DNA from: Papaver somniferum
Taxonomy: Eukaryota > Streptophyta > Magnoliopsida > Ranunculales > Papaveraceae
Length of the DNA: 64,000 nucleotides
Reading direction: 5' to 3'
Assembly (NCBI RefSeq): GCF_003573695.1
Contig: NC_039358.1
Location: 237,895,674-237,959,673 of the forward strand
The position numbers were made by a program, and so were the translations under genes. Numbering within the stretch: the first letter of the stretch is position 1; every line of letters starts with the position of its first letter. Positions 33,859 to 45,550 of the stretch are shown here, piece by piece. The notes under the pieces were generated by a model. It did no database searches and had not been told where the DNA came from. It was given only the letters and a program-made list of their open reading frames with translations.

Positions 33859-34592
33859 TTGAGCAAACTTCAGCATAGGCCCGGTGTGGCCGCCACATTA
33901 GAAATACGACCTACTCTAATGAAGAAAGGGACAATTGATCGAATAAAAATCATCCAAATATTTGATTTCTTCTCACCATTTTGTAGATATTTAAAAATTG
34001 AGCCAACGCGAAAAGACTGAAGTCATTCTTAGGCCGTCCGGAGAAATTTTGAGAAAACTTCAGCATAGGGCCGGTGTAGCCTCCACATTGGAATTACAAC
34101 CTACTCTAATGAAGAAAGGGACAATTGATCGAATAAAAGTCATCAAAATATTTGATTTCTTCTCACCATTTTGTAAAGAATTTAAAAATGGAGCCAAAGC
34201 GAAAAGACTAAGGTCATTCTTAGGCCGTCCGTCGAAATTATGAGCAAACTTCAGCATAGGGCCAGTGTGGCCGCCACATTATAAATACGAGCTACTCTAA
34301 TGAAGAAAGGGACAATTGATCGAATAAAAATCATCCAAATATTTGATATCTTCTCACCATTTTTTAGATATTTCAAAATGGAGCCAACGCGAAAAGACTG
34401 AGGTCATTCTTAGGCCGTCCGGAGAAATTTTGAGCAAACTTCAGCATAGGGCCGGTGTGGCCGCCACATTAGAAATACGAACTACCCTAATGGAGAAGGG
34501 ACAATTGATCGAATAAAAATCATCCAAATATTTGATTTCTTCTCACCATTTTGTAAAGAATTTATAAATGGAGCCAACGCGAAAAGACTGAG

Positions 34593-34597
34593 GTCAT
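34593..34597. repeat. Target-site duplication of element B, left
   Basis: GTCAT, part of the satellite string GAGGTCATTCTTAGG, identical to 41,905-41,909. Confidence 0.95.
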
Positions 34598-36145
34598 TGA
34601 TTAATAATTTTTTCGTGGGTTGTAGTAATGAGTTTCAAACTCTCGGACTTGTGAAGATTAAATTTAAAGATTTAATAAAATTATATACAAAATTATTAAC
34701 AATGGGTGCGAGAGGTAACCAAGACACTAGATTCCACTATTATGCAAAATTGAATGATAAATATTTCAAAACTCTATTCAATTCTTAAGTCCTCTTTTAT
34801 CTTTAATTCACTATCAATCATACAGATTCTCAAACATTATTTGTAAAACTTAAGCATAGATTATCAAGAGATTAAACCAAGCATAACCTATCAAACTGAA
34901 TAACAAATAATTAAGACAATCATTCAAACAATTTAAAATTCTTCAAAAGCAGCGATTAGGTAAATTATATAATTAAATGAAATAGTTACCCTTTTATGTT
35001 GCGTGAATAGCTTCCTCCATTGCCTTGGTTACAAGGAAATTAACTCATTATAGTAAAAATGCTCTCAAAATAATTTATTATGGCTCAAAAATGGTTCACA
35101 ATGATGAAACGGAGAGAAAATGGTGAAAATAAGGTGTTTGCAACGTTTATAATCGTTGCATAACCCGTTACAAAGAACGATATCTCTTAAGTGCTGTAGT
35201 CGTTGGAAAACTACGACCCACGTTCCGCTGTCGCTGTTATAGTTGAAGAACGACTGCTCTGGCAGGTCTGTTCTTCGTGTTCTTCACGTTCTTCATCATC
35301 ATCATCATCAGCAACAGAGTTCTGAAAACTCTTGATTTCTGCTTCTCTTGCCCTCCTATCGACTCCCAAAACTCTCGACCCCCTCTCTAGTAGATCCAAA
35401 GAGCCTATTTATATCCAACAACAACTCCAAATCTCTCCAATAACTCCAATATAATTCTTCATTATGCAGGCAGTGAATAACAATATTTTCCGAATATTTT
35501 CTTACCAAACTTGGAATTTCTTGCGTAAACTTCCTCCCTCCACGCTCCAAATCGATTCTTCACGACCCAAGTAATGCTCGAGCCATTCCACATCATCAGA
35601 ACACGTCCATAACTCTCCATGACTCGTGATTATCATCCTCCACTACATGCTTGCCCTGTTTTGAACTCGAGAATCAAAACACGTATTCCAGCCAAATTTG
35701 ATCGAAACCACCACCCAAACTTTGTTCTTTATGCCAAATCACATCTTTCTGCCAATTTTCAGCGATTGAATCGCACTCTAACCCATTCATTTTGACAATC
35801 AAAATTCTGCCAGTTGAAAACTTCATTTCCCGCCAATACACAAATTCAAATTGTTAAAGAAGGTGCCCCTTATCCAGAGTGCTGGGGTGCGAATATCAAT
35901 TGGGGTGGAAATAATAATTTTTCTGGGTTCCTCCGGGACATTTCTGGGACGCTTCCGGTGCATTTCTGTGGTGCTTACGATACATTTCTCCGGGGTGTAA
36001 AACACTGCTTTTTGAGCCCATTTCACCGCAAGGGCTTATTTCTCTAAAATTTCCTACAAGAACACAAAATAAAACAATAAGTACTTAATCGAGTCTAACA
36101 ATACAGAACATTGAGAACAAAATAGACACATAAATGCGTCTATCA
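34598..36145 (-). repeat. 3' LTR of element B (left copy)
   Basis: 1,548 bp, bounded by TGATTAATAA and GCGTCTATCA on the plus strand. The minus-strand first bases TGATAGACGC resemble the LTR start of element A. Confidence 0.95.
35406..35413 (-). promoter_or_regulatory. TATA box in 3' LTR of element B
   Basis: TATAAATA on the minus strand, in both LTRs (also 41,163-41,170). Confidence 0.55.
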
Positions 36146-36160
36146 AATATCCCCAAACTT
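36146..36160 (-). promoter_or_regulatory. Polypurine tract of element B
   Basis: On the minus strand AGTTTGGGGATATTT directly before the 3' LTR, close to the element A tract. Confidence 0.75.
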
Positions 36161-36939
36161 ATTATTTGCTAGTCCTCGAGCAAATTTATTCTAGAAAGGA
36201 AAATCATTTGAACCCCTAGGTGGCCCTAGTGGTGGAGTGTTTTCTCCGGAGGGTTTACCAGAGGTGTACCCACAAAACCTTTACTCCAGACCCTAGCTAT
36301 CTACAAAGAACCTTGGAAGGCACTAAAGAATCTCCTTGGTTGGCTTACAATCACTGACTACTGGAGAAAGTACCCTGATGCGAAATTCCAATTGTTGTAC
36401 ACGAGTTTACACTCAAGCATACTAAAATTCATATAAAGTGACATAGCTCTACTCAGATAGTTGCACTATGGACATCATATTCGGAGTCAAACTAATCATA
36501 TGGATAGAAAAAAAAGAGATGGAAATAGAAAAATGTAGATGGGTTTGATGTTAACCAAATGATCGATGTTTCACATATCTGTCTGAAGGCCACTGCCAGA
36601 ATGAACCTATCCTAATGGACTGCGATACCGGTCTGACTAATATCAACACAACTGGTATATACAAGGGAACCAGTGGTCGATAACTTAAATCTAGATCAAC
36701 AAACTGGCAAATACAAGGGACCCAACAGTTGACTACACAGAACAATAACCATTTTTTTTTTTTTAACTTAACGGCATGAATAGATCTTTTTGATCCAAGC
36801 GCATGCTTCTTGTCAGCAGATTACACGATAGTTCCCACAGGTCCTGCATTCCATGCTTGCTTAGGCGACAGAAACAGGGAGAACACACGCATATTGCTAT
36901 CCAAGTGTTAATACTTATTCCAATTGGTCTAACTGGTCC

Positions 36940-36982
<43 letters not shown>

Positions 36983-37658
36983 TAATTCAGTCACTCTAAT
37001 TCACCCTAGCAATGGTAAAAACTTGAATCGTGTGCCCCACCTAATCACTTAGAGAAACATAGTTTAAAATGAAAAATAAAATAAAAAAAGAAATGAAAAG
37101 GACTCTACGAGATATGGTGCAACTATCATGGTATTTCTAACACCTGATCTTTGTGCTTTTATGCATAGACTCTTTCGATGTTTCCCTCTACTCAGATTGG
37201 TTCCTCAACTCCTATAACCAAGATGTTCCCATCCACTTAGATTGGTTAGTGCAAACCTTAATAGGCATAAATTTCTAGGCTCTGGAGTTTACTAATTGCA
37301 ACTAAAAAGTTTCTCCCATACCACCAAACTTAAATCTAACATTGTCCTCAATGTTCTAAAGATGAAATTAAAAGCATGAACAAGGGGAAGCGGTTACTAT
37401 TTGAAGCAAAAGAGTTAAGGAAGGATATTACCGTGTCGCATGAATATTGGGTTACCTCCCAAGAAGTGCTAAGTTTAAAGTCTTCAGCCCGACTAAGCAA
37501 GGATTAGTCACCACGTAGAATCATATAGTAGTAGCCGAAATAACTGTGGGTCATCTGAATCAAAAAGTGTTACCCACAAGAAGAGGAAACTGCAACAGAG
37601 CAAAAAGATGCCGAACATACCCTTGTTTAAGACAACTACATCTAGTTGTGGCTCAGGT
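36161..37658 (-). other. 3' noncoding region of element B
   Basis: No coding frame. Homologous to 18,125-19,374 of element A, including the AACATTGAGGACAATGTTAG string, the pair of TATA(T/C)GCCAGTT-type repeats (about 36,650 and 36,705) and the block near the polypurine tract. A T40 run at 36,941-36,980 (poly-A in the element) matches the A-rich tract of element A in position. Confidence 0.75.
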
Positions 37659-39302
37659 TCAGGTTCTAATAAAAGGGTATAAATAAATGGTTTTCATCGG
37701 TTGGATTTCCTCAAAGCTAAGATCCGGTTCAGGTATTAGAGTCTGGAAAAGCTCAACTAAGAACTTAGAAGCACATAACAACAACCTGAATAATTGGGGA
37801 TCCTCTAAGTCAATTAGATTTGACTCACACAGCTGACCACAATGAAAGAGGTGTTCTTCCTTAAGAAAATGTGTCGACCCTAATATCCTAAAGTGATTAG
37901 GTTTAGTATCAAAACTTAATAACCGACACATCTTAAAATCAAAAGTTCCCACAATTGGTTGAAAAGTTTTTGGTGGGAAAACAAAGTCAATCTTGGTATC
38001 ATAGCCTGGGTTAACCACATCAACCAGAGGATGGGTTTCTAACAACTGAGCTTCTTTCTGGACATCATTAGGTTCGGGAAAACGTGTATGAAGATAATCT
38101 TGTAAGATGGTTGAGGCACAAATGTCAAGTCCTACGGGAGGGTACTTTCTAAGAGTTAAAGCACACGGAGAATGATAATCACCCCCAAACTTAGAGTTTT
38201 CTGTGTCTCTAGAAAGACTAGTCACAACTTCCCTAATTTCTAGGTCATCAGATTCCTAGAAATGGTCAATAGATTCTTCTAAGTTGGGTTCATCCTCACT
38301 TATTTCTACGAGTTTATCATCTTCTAAGACTAGTGTTTCTAAATCGCTAGATTCTAAAACAATATTCTCAGGGTAGACTCTTTCCTCTAAACCATCATCA
38401 CAATCATATAAAGGATTATCAGAGAAAGTTTCATATAAAGGCTCATTAACTAAGGTGTTAATCAAAGTTACTTCCTCCGATCCATTAATAAGTTCATCAA
38501 ATAATGGATTGTCCAATACTCTGTAGGCTAAAGGATCATGAACTACATCGTCTAAAATGGTGATATCTCTAGTCAGATCCACATCCTTTTGAATAGGTGA
38601 ATAATCAATAAAATTATTGGGATCTGAACCAGAAATAATATTATCATTATGAAGCTCAAATGGAGTAACTAGTTCCGGATCACTATGCCTACAAATGTAT
38701 GATTCTTCAACAATATTATCTTCATCATAATCATCATGAACCTCATCTAAAGTAGTGTCTTTTATTCTAGCCTCGTCCTCTAGATTGGGCAAATATTCAA
38801 TATTGATATCAAGGGTAGAATTGGAAACACTATTTTGGAAATTTAGATTATTTCGAGCAGCATTAGCTAACTGTTCATTTTCTGCCTCTAAACGTGCTTG
38901 AATTTCACTGAGCGTAACACTTATACGTTCACAAGTCTCATTGAATATCTTAGACCGTTGTGTACTCTCTTCTCTTGAACTAACTGCACGTTCATACTCC
39001 CTTCGAACTTGTTGGTAGGTTTATTCTAGAGATTGAACAGGTTTAGAGATGTCATAATCAGGACTACTTTTTAAGTAATTTTCCAAAAACGCATGACTAG
39101 TACTATAATATTACTGATTTTCTTGCTCGTAAGACCAATTCGTGTGTGGATAGTAATTGGGCTCACTATGGTATGAACCATAACCTTGAAAAGGTTGGCG
39201 TTCCCAACTACTATTCCCACCATGGTCATAAAACTGATGATGTACATATTCAAATTCAGGTCGATACTCATTGTATTGGCTTCTATCATACCAGTTCGAC
39301 AT
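37659..39302 (-). pseudogene. Unknown ~547-codon protein of element B, three in-frame stops
   Basis: One continuous minus-strand frame from ATG at 39,302 to the stop at 37,659, broken only by TAA at 39,113-39,111, TAA at 39,023-39,021 and TAG at 38,258-38,256. All stops keep the same phase, so it was one protein. The N-terminus (from MSNWYDRSQYNEYRPEF) is rich in Tyr, Asn and Gln. Next comes a charged helix-like segment (REYERAVSSREES through ARLEAENEQLANAA, about 39,010-38,860), likely coiled coil. Then a very acidic middle (38,792-38,300) with repeated NPLFDE/NPLYD-like motifs. The C-terminus carries KFGG and DPQLFRLLL, shared with the tail of the element A protease frame. No known domain was recognised. 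The ATG is 20 bases after the acceptor-like site. Confidence 0.6.
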
Positions 39303-40335
39303 TCTTAATTGCAAGGGAATTCTACACAACCACAAATAAGGCCGACTCGACTCCACCAAAAAAAAACCTAAATATTTCTAGAAAAAAAAAAGCATGATGG
39401 CTCCACTTAGATTGTTTTCTAGACCAGCTTTAATTCCTTCGAAAAGGAATTCGTTACAATTTGAGCAAACCCCTATGGAATCAATCCGAGTCAAATTAAG
39501 TTGAATTGAGGCGAGGGAAGCTCAGTGGAGCTTTGATACCCAAGGCCTCGCCGCATTAGAAGGCGGCGCAGTCACGCATTCAACTCACAGAAACCATCAT
39601 GAACTTTGAAGTGTGCTTAAAGAGCAACCAATATTTTTCGAACGAGTTTCCTATTAAGCTCGTTACCCTATCGGTCTCGTTCTATTCCAAATTTTAAAGA
39701 TTGGGTTCGCGTTAGGTTTCGTTTTCCTAAGGCGGGCAAGAAGGGAGCGGTGATGAAATCCGAACCCTTATCTTGTATTGGCCAGGCCTTGCCCTTTACT
39801 AGGAATTTAAAAACAGTCCAAATTCGTCCTCAATCAATGAATCACCTTAAGGAATACAGTAAACCCGCTGACATAAGATTCGCGAGTGTTTCGATGGACT
39901 TACCTCCCGTACCAGACGGGGTATGAACCGTTGAAGTCGACTCGGGCCACGACTCCTATGTCATGTACGAACCCGAGGGGCCGAGACGATATAGTAATCG
40001 TCGTCCTTCCCTGCACACAGTTTATATAAATTTTTTTTTTTTTAATAATAATACCCTTTCGTAGGGTTAAAAAATAAAGTCCAAAATAAAAAGTCCAAAA
40101 ATTACAAAAATTATGAAAAATAAAGCCTATTCACAAATCCTAAAAAAAAATTATGTCTTTTTTTTCTTCTCTTTTAGCTTTTAGCTTTTAGCTTTTAGCT
40201 TTAAGCTTTTTTTTTCCCAAGTCCTTAGTATTCCGCTTCGAACCTGTAAATCAAAGACACAAAAACAAACGTAAAAAGGAACAAATAATAGTAAAAAAAA
40301 TAATAAAAACCTAAAAATTCTACCTAAGCACAAAT
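39303..40335 (-). other. Leader of element B, with putative intron
   Basis: Noncoding. On the minus strand a donor GGGAG|GTAAGT starts at 39,903 and an acceptor GGTTGTGTAG ends at 39,322, 20 bases before the ATG at 39,302. The GC-rich blocks at 39,895-40,015 and 39,420-39,760 closely match element A. Just before the primer site are TAGCTTT microsatellite repeats (about 40,176-40,208). Confidence 0.6.
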
Positions 40336-40355
40336 CCGCGTCGGCGGCGCCAAAA
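40336..40355 (-). promoter_or_regulatory. Primer-binding site of element B
   Basis: On the minus strand TTTTGGCGCCGCCGACGCGG, adjoining the 5' LTR. Same as element A. Confidence 0.75.
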
Positions 40356-41904
40356 TGATTAATAATTTTTTCGTGGGTTGTAGTAATGAGGTTCAAACTC
40401 TCGGACTTGTGAAGATTAAATTTAAAGATTTAATAAAATTATATACAAAATTATTAACAATGGGTGCGAGAGGTAACCAAGACACTAGATTCCACTATTA
40501 TGCAAAATTGAATGATAAATATTTCAAAACTCTATTCAATTCTTAAGTCCTCTTTTATCTTTAATTCACTATCAATCATACAGATTCTCAAACATTATTT
40601 GTACACCTTAAGCATAGATTATCAAGAGATTAAACCAAGCATAACCTATCAAACTGAATAACAAATAATTAAGACAATCATTCAAACAATTTAAAACTCT
40701 GCAAAAGCAGCGATTAGGTAAATTATATAATTAAATGAAATAGTTACCCTCTTATGTTGCGTGAATAGCTTCCTCCATTGCCTTGGTTACGAGGGAATTA
40801 ACTCATCATAGTAAAATGCTCTCAAAATAATTTATTATGGCTCAAAAATGGTTCACAATGATGAAACGGAGAGAAAATGGTGAAAATTAGGTGTTTGCAA
40901 CGTTTATAACCGTTGCATAACCCGTTACAAAGAACGATATCTCTTAAGTGTTGTAGTCGTTGGAAAACTACGACCCACGTTCCGTTGTCGCTATTATAGT
41001 TGAAGAACGACTGCTCTGGCAGGTCCTTTCTTCGTGTTCTTCACGTTCTTCATCATCATCATCAGCAGCAGCAGAGTTGTGATAACTCTTAATTTCTGCT
41101 TCTCTGGCCCTCCTATCGACTCCCAAAACTCTCGAACCCCTCTCTAGTAGACCCAAAGAGCCTATTTATACCCAACAACAACTCCAAATCTCTCCAATAA
41201 CTCCAATATAATTCTTCATTATGCAGGCAGTGAATAACAATATTTTCCGAATATTTTCTTACCAAACTTGGAATTTCTTGCGTAAACTTCCTCCCTCCAC
41301 GCTCCAAATCGATTCTTCACGACCCAAAGTGATGCTCGAGCCATTCCACATCATCAGAACACGTCCATAACTCTCCATGACGCGTGATTATCATCCTCCA
41401 GTGCATGCTTGCCCTGTTTTGAACTCGAGAATCAAAACACGTATTCCAGCCAAATTTGATCGAAACCACCACCCAAACTTTGTTCCTTATGCCAAATCAC
41501 ATCTTTCTGCCAATTTTCAGCGATTGAATCGCACTCTAACCCATTCATTTTGACAATCAAAATTCTGCCAGTTGAAAACTTCATTTCCCGCCAAATACAC
41601 AAATTCAAATTGTTAAAGAAGGTGCCCCTTATCCAGAGTGCTGGGGTGCGAATATCAATTGGGGTGGAAATAGTAATTTTTCTGGGTTCCTCCGGGACAT
41701 TTCTGGGACGCTTCCGGTGCATTTCTGTGGTGCTTACGATACATTTCTCCGGGGTGTAAAACACTGCTTTTTGAGCCCATTTCACCGCAAGGGCTTATTT
41801 CTCTAAAATTTTCTACAAGAACACAAAATAACACAATAAGTACTTAATCGAGTCTAAAAATACAGAACATTGAGAAAAAAATAGACACATAAATGCGTCT
41901 ATCA
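40356..41904 (-). repeat. 5' LTR of element B (right copy)
   Basis: 1,549 bp, aligned throughout with 34,598-36,145. A CAT/CAG microsatellite segment near 41,050 differs in composition from the other LTR. Confidence 0.95.
41163..41170 (-). promoter_or_regulatory. TATA box in 5' LTR of element B
   Basis: TATAAATA on the minus strand. This is the copy that would drive the element. Confidence 0.6.
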
Positions 41905-41909
41905 GTCAT
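41905..41909. repeat. Target-site duplication of element B, right
   Basis: GTCAT, identical to 34,593-34,597. The monomer continues with TCTTAGGCCGTCC. Confidence 0.95.
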
Positions 41910-42122
41910 TCTTAGGCCGTCCGAAGAAATTATGAGCAAACTTCAGCATATGGCCGATGTGGCCGCCACATTGGAAATACGACCTACCCTAATGGAGAAG
42001 GGGACAATTTATCGAATAAAAATCATCCAAATATTTGATTTTTTCTCACCATTTTGTAGAGAATTTGAAAATGGAGCTAAAGCGAAAAGACTGAGGTCAT
42101 TCTTAGGCCGTCCGGAGAAATT

Positions 42123-45100
42123 ATGAGCAAACTTCAGCATAGGGCCGGTGTGGCCGCCACATTGGAAATACGACCTACCCTAATGGAGAAAGGGACAATT
42201 TATCGAATAAAAATAATCCAAATATTTGATTTATTTTCACCATTTTGTAGAGAATTTAAAAATGGAGCCAACGCGAAAAGACTGAGCTCATTCTTAGGCC
42301 GTCCGGAGAAATTATGAGCAAACTTCGGCATAGGGCCGGTGTGGCCGCCACATTAGAAATACGACCTAATCTAATGAAGAAAGGGACAATTGATCGAATA
42401 AAAATCATCCAAATATTTAATTTCTTCTCACCATTTTGTAGATATTTAAAAATGGAGCCAACGCGAAAAGACTGAGGTCATTCTTAGGCTGTCCGGAGAA
42501 ATTATGAGAAAACTTCATCATAGTGCCGGTGTGGACCCCATATTATAAATACGACCTACCCTAATGGAGAAAGGGACTATTGATCGAATAAAAATCATCC
42601 AAATATTTGATTTCTTCTCACCATTTTGTAGAGAATTTAAAAATGGAGCCAACACGAAAAGACTAAGGTCATTCTTAGGCCGTCCGGAGAAATGATGAGC
42701 AAACTTAAGCATTGGGCCGGTGTGGCCACCACATTGGAAATGCAACCTACTCTAATGAAGAAAGGGACAATTGATCGAATAAAAGTCATCCAAATATTTG
42801 ATTTCTTCTCACCATTTTGTAAAGAATTTAAAAATGGAGCCAAAGCGAAAAGACTAATGTCATTCTTAGGCCGTTCGAAGAAATTATGAGCAAACTTCAG
42901 CATAGGGCGGTGTGGCCGCCACATTAGAAATACGACCTACTCTAATGAAGAAAGGGACAGTTGATCGAATAAAAATCATCCAAATATTTGATTTCTTCTC
43001 ACCATTTTGTAGATATTTAAAAATGGATATAACGCGAAAAGACTGGGGTCATTCTTAGGCCGTCCGGAGAAATTTTGAGCAAACTTCAGCATAGTGCCGG
43101 TGTGGCCGCCACATTGGAAATACGACCTACCCTAATGGAGAAAGGGACAATTTATCGAATAAAAATCATCCAAATATTTGATTTCTTTTCACCATTTTGT
43201 AGATATTTAAAAATGGAGCCAACGCGAAAAGACTGAGGTCATTCTTAGGCCGTCCGGAGAAATTATGAGAAAACTTCAGCATAGGGCCGATGTGGCCGCC
43301 ACATTAGAAATACGACCTACCCTAATGAAGAAGGAACAATTTATCGAATAAAAATCATCCAAATATTTGATTTCTTCTCACCATTTTGTAAAGAATTTAT
43401 AAATGGAGCCAACGCGAAAAGACTGAGGTCATTCTTAGGTCGTCCGAAGAAATTATGAGCAAACTTCAGCATAAGGCCGATGTGGCCGCCACATTGGAAA
43501 TACGACCTACCCTAATGGAGAAAGGGATAATTTATTGAATAAAAATCATCCAAATATTTGATTTCTTCTCACCATTTTGTAGAGAATTTGAAAATGGAGC
43601 TACTGCGAAAAGACTGAGGTCATTCTTAGGCCGTCCGGAGAAATTATGAGCAAACTTCAGCATAGGGCCGGTGTGGCCGCCACATTGGAAATACAACCTA
43701 CCCTAATGGAGAAAGGGACAATTGATAGAATAAAAATCATCCAAATATTTGATTTTCTTCTCACCATTTTATAAAGAATTTAAAAATGGAGCCAACGCGA
43801 AAAGGCTGAGGTCATTCTTAGGCCGTCCGGAGAAATTTTGAGCAAACTTCAGCATAGGGCCGGTGTGGCCGCCACATTGGAAATACGACCTACCCTAATG
43901 GAGAAAGGGACAATTTATCGAATAAAAATAATCCAAATATTTGATTTATTTTTACCATTTTGTAGAGAATTTAAAAATGGAGCCAACGCGAAAAGACTGA
44001 GCTCATTCTTAGGCCGTCCGGAGAAATTATGAGCAAACTTCGGCATAGGGCCGGTGTGGCCGCCACATTAGAAATACGACCTACTCTAATGAAGAAAGGG
44101 ACAATTGATCGAATAAAAATCATCCAAATATTTGATTTCTTCTCACCATTTTGTAGATATTTAAAAATGGAGCCAACGCGAAAAGACTGAGGTCATTTTT
44201 AGGCCGTCCGGAGAAATTATGAGCAAACTTCATCATAGTGCCGGTGTGGACCCCACATTATAAATACGACCTACCCTAATGGAGAAAGGGACTATTGATC
44301 GAATAAAAATCATCCAAATATTTGATTTCTTCTCACCATTTTGTAGAGAATTTAAAAATGGAGCCAACACGGAAAGACTAAGGTCATTCTTAGGCCGTCC
44401 GGAGAAATGATGAGCAAACTTAAGCATTGGGCCGGTGTGGCCGCCACATTGGAAATGCAACCTACTCTAATGAAGAAAGGGACAATTGATCGAATAAAAG
44501 TCATCCAAATATTTGATTTCTTCTCACCATTTTGTAAAGAATTAAAAATGGAGCCAAAGCGAAAAGACTAAGGTCATTCTTAGGCCGTTCGAAGAAATTA
44601 TGAGCAAACTTCAGCATAGGGCGATGTGGCCGCCACATTAGAAATACGACCTACTCTAATGAAGAAAGGGACAGTTGATCGAATAAAAATCATCCAAATA
44701 TTTGATTTATTCTCACCATTTTGTAGATATTTAAAAATGGATCCAACGCGAAAAGACTGGGGTCATTCTTAGGCCGTCCGGAGAAATTTTGAGCAAACTT
44801 CAGCATAGGGCCGGTGTGGCCGCCACATTGGAAATACGACCTACCCTAATGGAGAAAGGGACAATTTATGGAATAAAAATCATCCAAATATTTGATTTCT
44901 TCTCACCATTTTGTAAAGAATTTATAAATGGAGCCAACGCGAAAAGACTGAGGTCATTCTTAGGACGTCCGAAGAAATTATGAGCAAACTTCAGCATAAG
45001 GCCGATGTGGCCGCCACATTGGAAATACAACCTACCCTAATGGAGAAAGGGATAATTTATTGAATAAAAATCATCCAAAATATTTGATTTCTTCTCACCA

Positions 45101-45550
45101 TTTTGTAGAGAATTTGAAAATGGAGCTACTGCGAAAAGATTGAGGTCATTCTTAGGCCGTCCGGAGAAATTATGAGCAAACTTCATAGGGCCGGTGTGGC
45201 CGCCACATTGGAAATACAACCTACCCTAATGGAGAAAGGGACAATTGATAGAATAAAAATCATCCAAATATTTGATTTTCTTCTCACCATTCTATAAAGA
45301 ATTTAAAAATGGAGCCAACGCGAAAAGACTGAGGTCATTCTTAGGCCGTCCGGAGAAATTATGAGAAAACTTCGGCATAGGGCCGCTGTGGCCGCCACAT
45401 TAGAAATACGACCTACCCTAATGAAGAAGGGAAAATTGATCGAATAAAAATCATCCAAATATTTGATTTCTTCTCACCATTTTGTAGATATTTAAAAATG
45501 GAGCCAACGCGAAAAGACTGAGGTCATTCTTAGGCCGTCCGGAGAAATTA
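42123..45550. repeat. Higher-order duplication, 1,715-bp offset (9 monomers)
   Basis: 42,123 and 42,518 recur at 43,838 and 44,233, including the unusual GTGGACCCCA variant in place of GTGGCCGCCA. Confidence 0.8.

Larger units (their letters stand above)
21689..34597. repeat. ~191-bp satellite array, left block
   Basis: About 68 head-to-tail monomers of 188-191 bp. Typical monomer: GAGCAAACTTCAGCATAGGG, CCGGTGTGGCCGCCACATT, GGAAATACGACCTACCCTAA, CAATTGATCGAATAAAAATC, ATTTGATTTCTTCTCACCAT, ATGGAGCCAACGCGAAAAGA and CATTCTTAGGCCGTCCGGAG. Two main monomer forms alternate irregularly: one with TTGGAAATAC, CCCTAATGGAG and GTAGAGAATTT, the other with TTAGAAATAC, CTCTAATGAAG and GTAGATATTT. Each monomer has a ~64-codon frame on both strands, a consequence of length and composition and not a gene. 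The size fits one nucleosome. Confidence 0.97.
34598..41904 (-). mobile_element. LTR retrotransposon B, non-autonomous, with non-gag protein
   Basis: Complete 7,307-bp element inserted in a satellite monomer, read on the minus strand: TG...CA LTRs, perfect 5-bp TSD, primer-binding site identical to element A, polypurine tract, no reverse transcriptase, integrase, protease or recognisable gag core. The leader, 3' noncoding region and ends are homologous to element A, but the main reading frame differs. LTRs differ by roughly 35 substitutions in about 1,550 bp (hand count, about 2%), so it is younger than element A. Confidence 0.95.

Noticed and set aside
35211..35550. Short minus-strand frames in the LTRs of element B
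   Set aside because: They lie inside LTR sequence, recur in the other LTR, and have no recognised domain.
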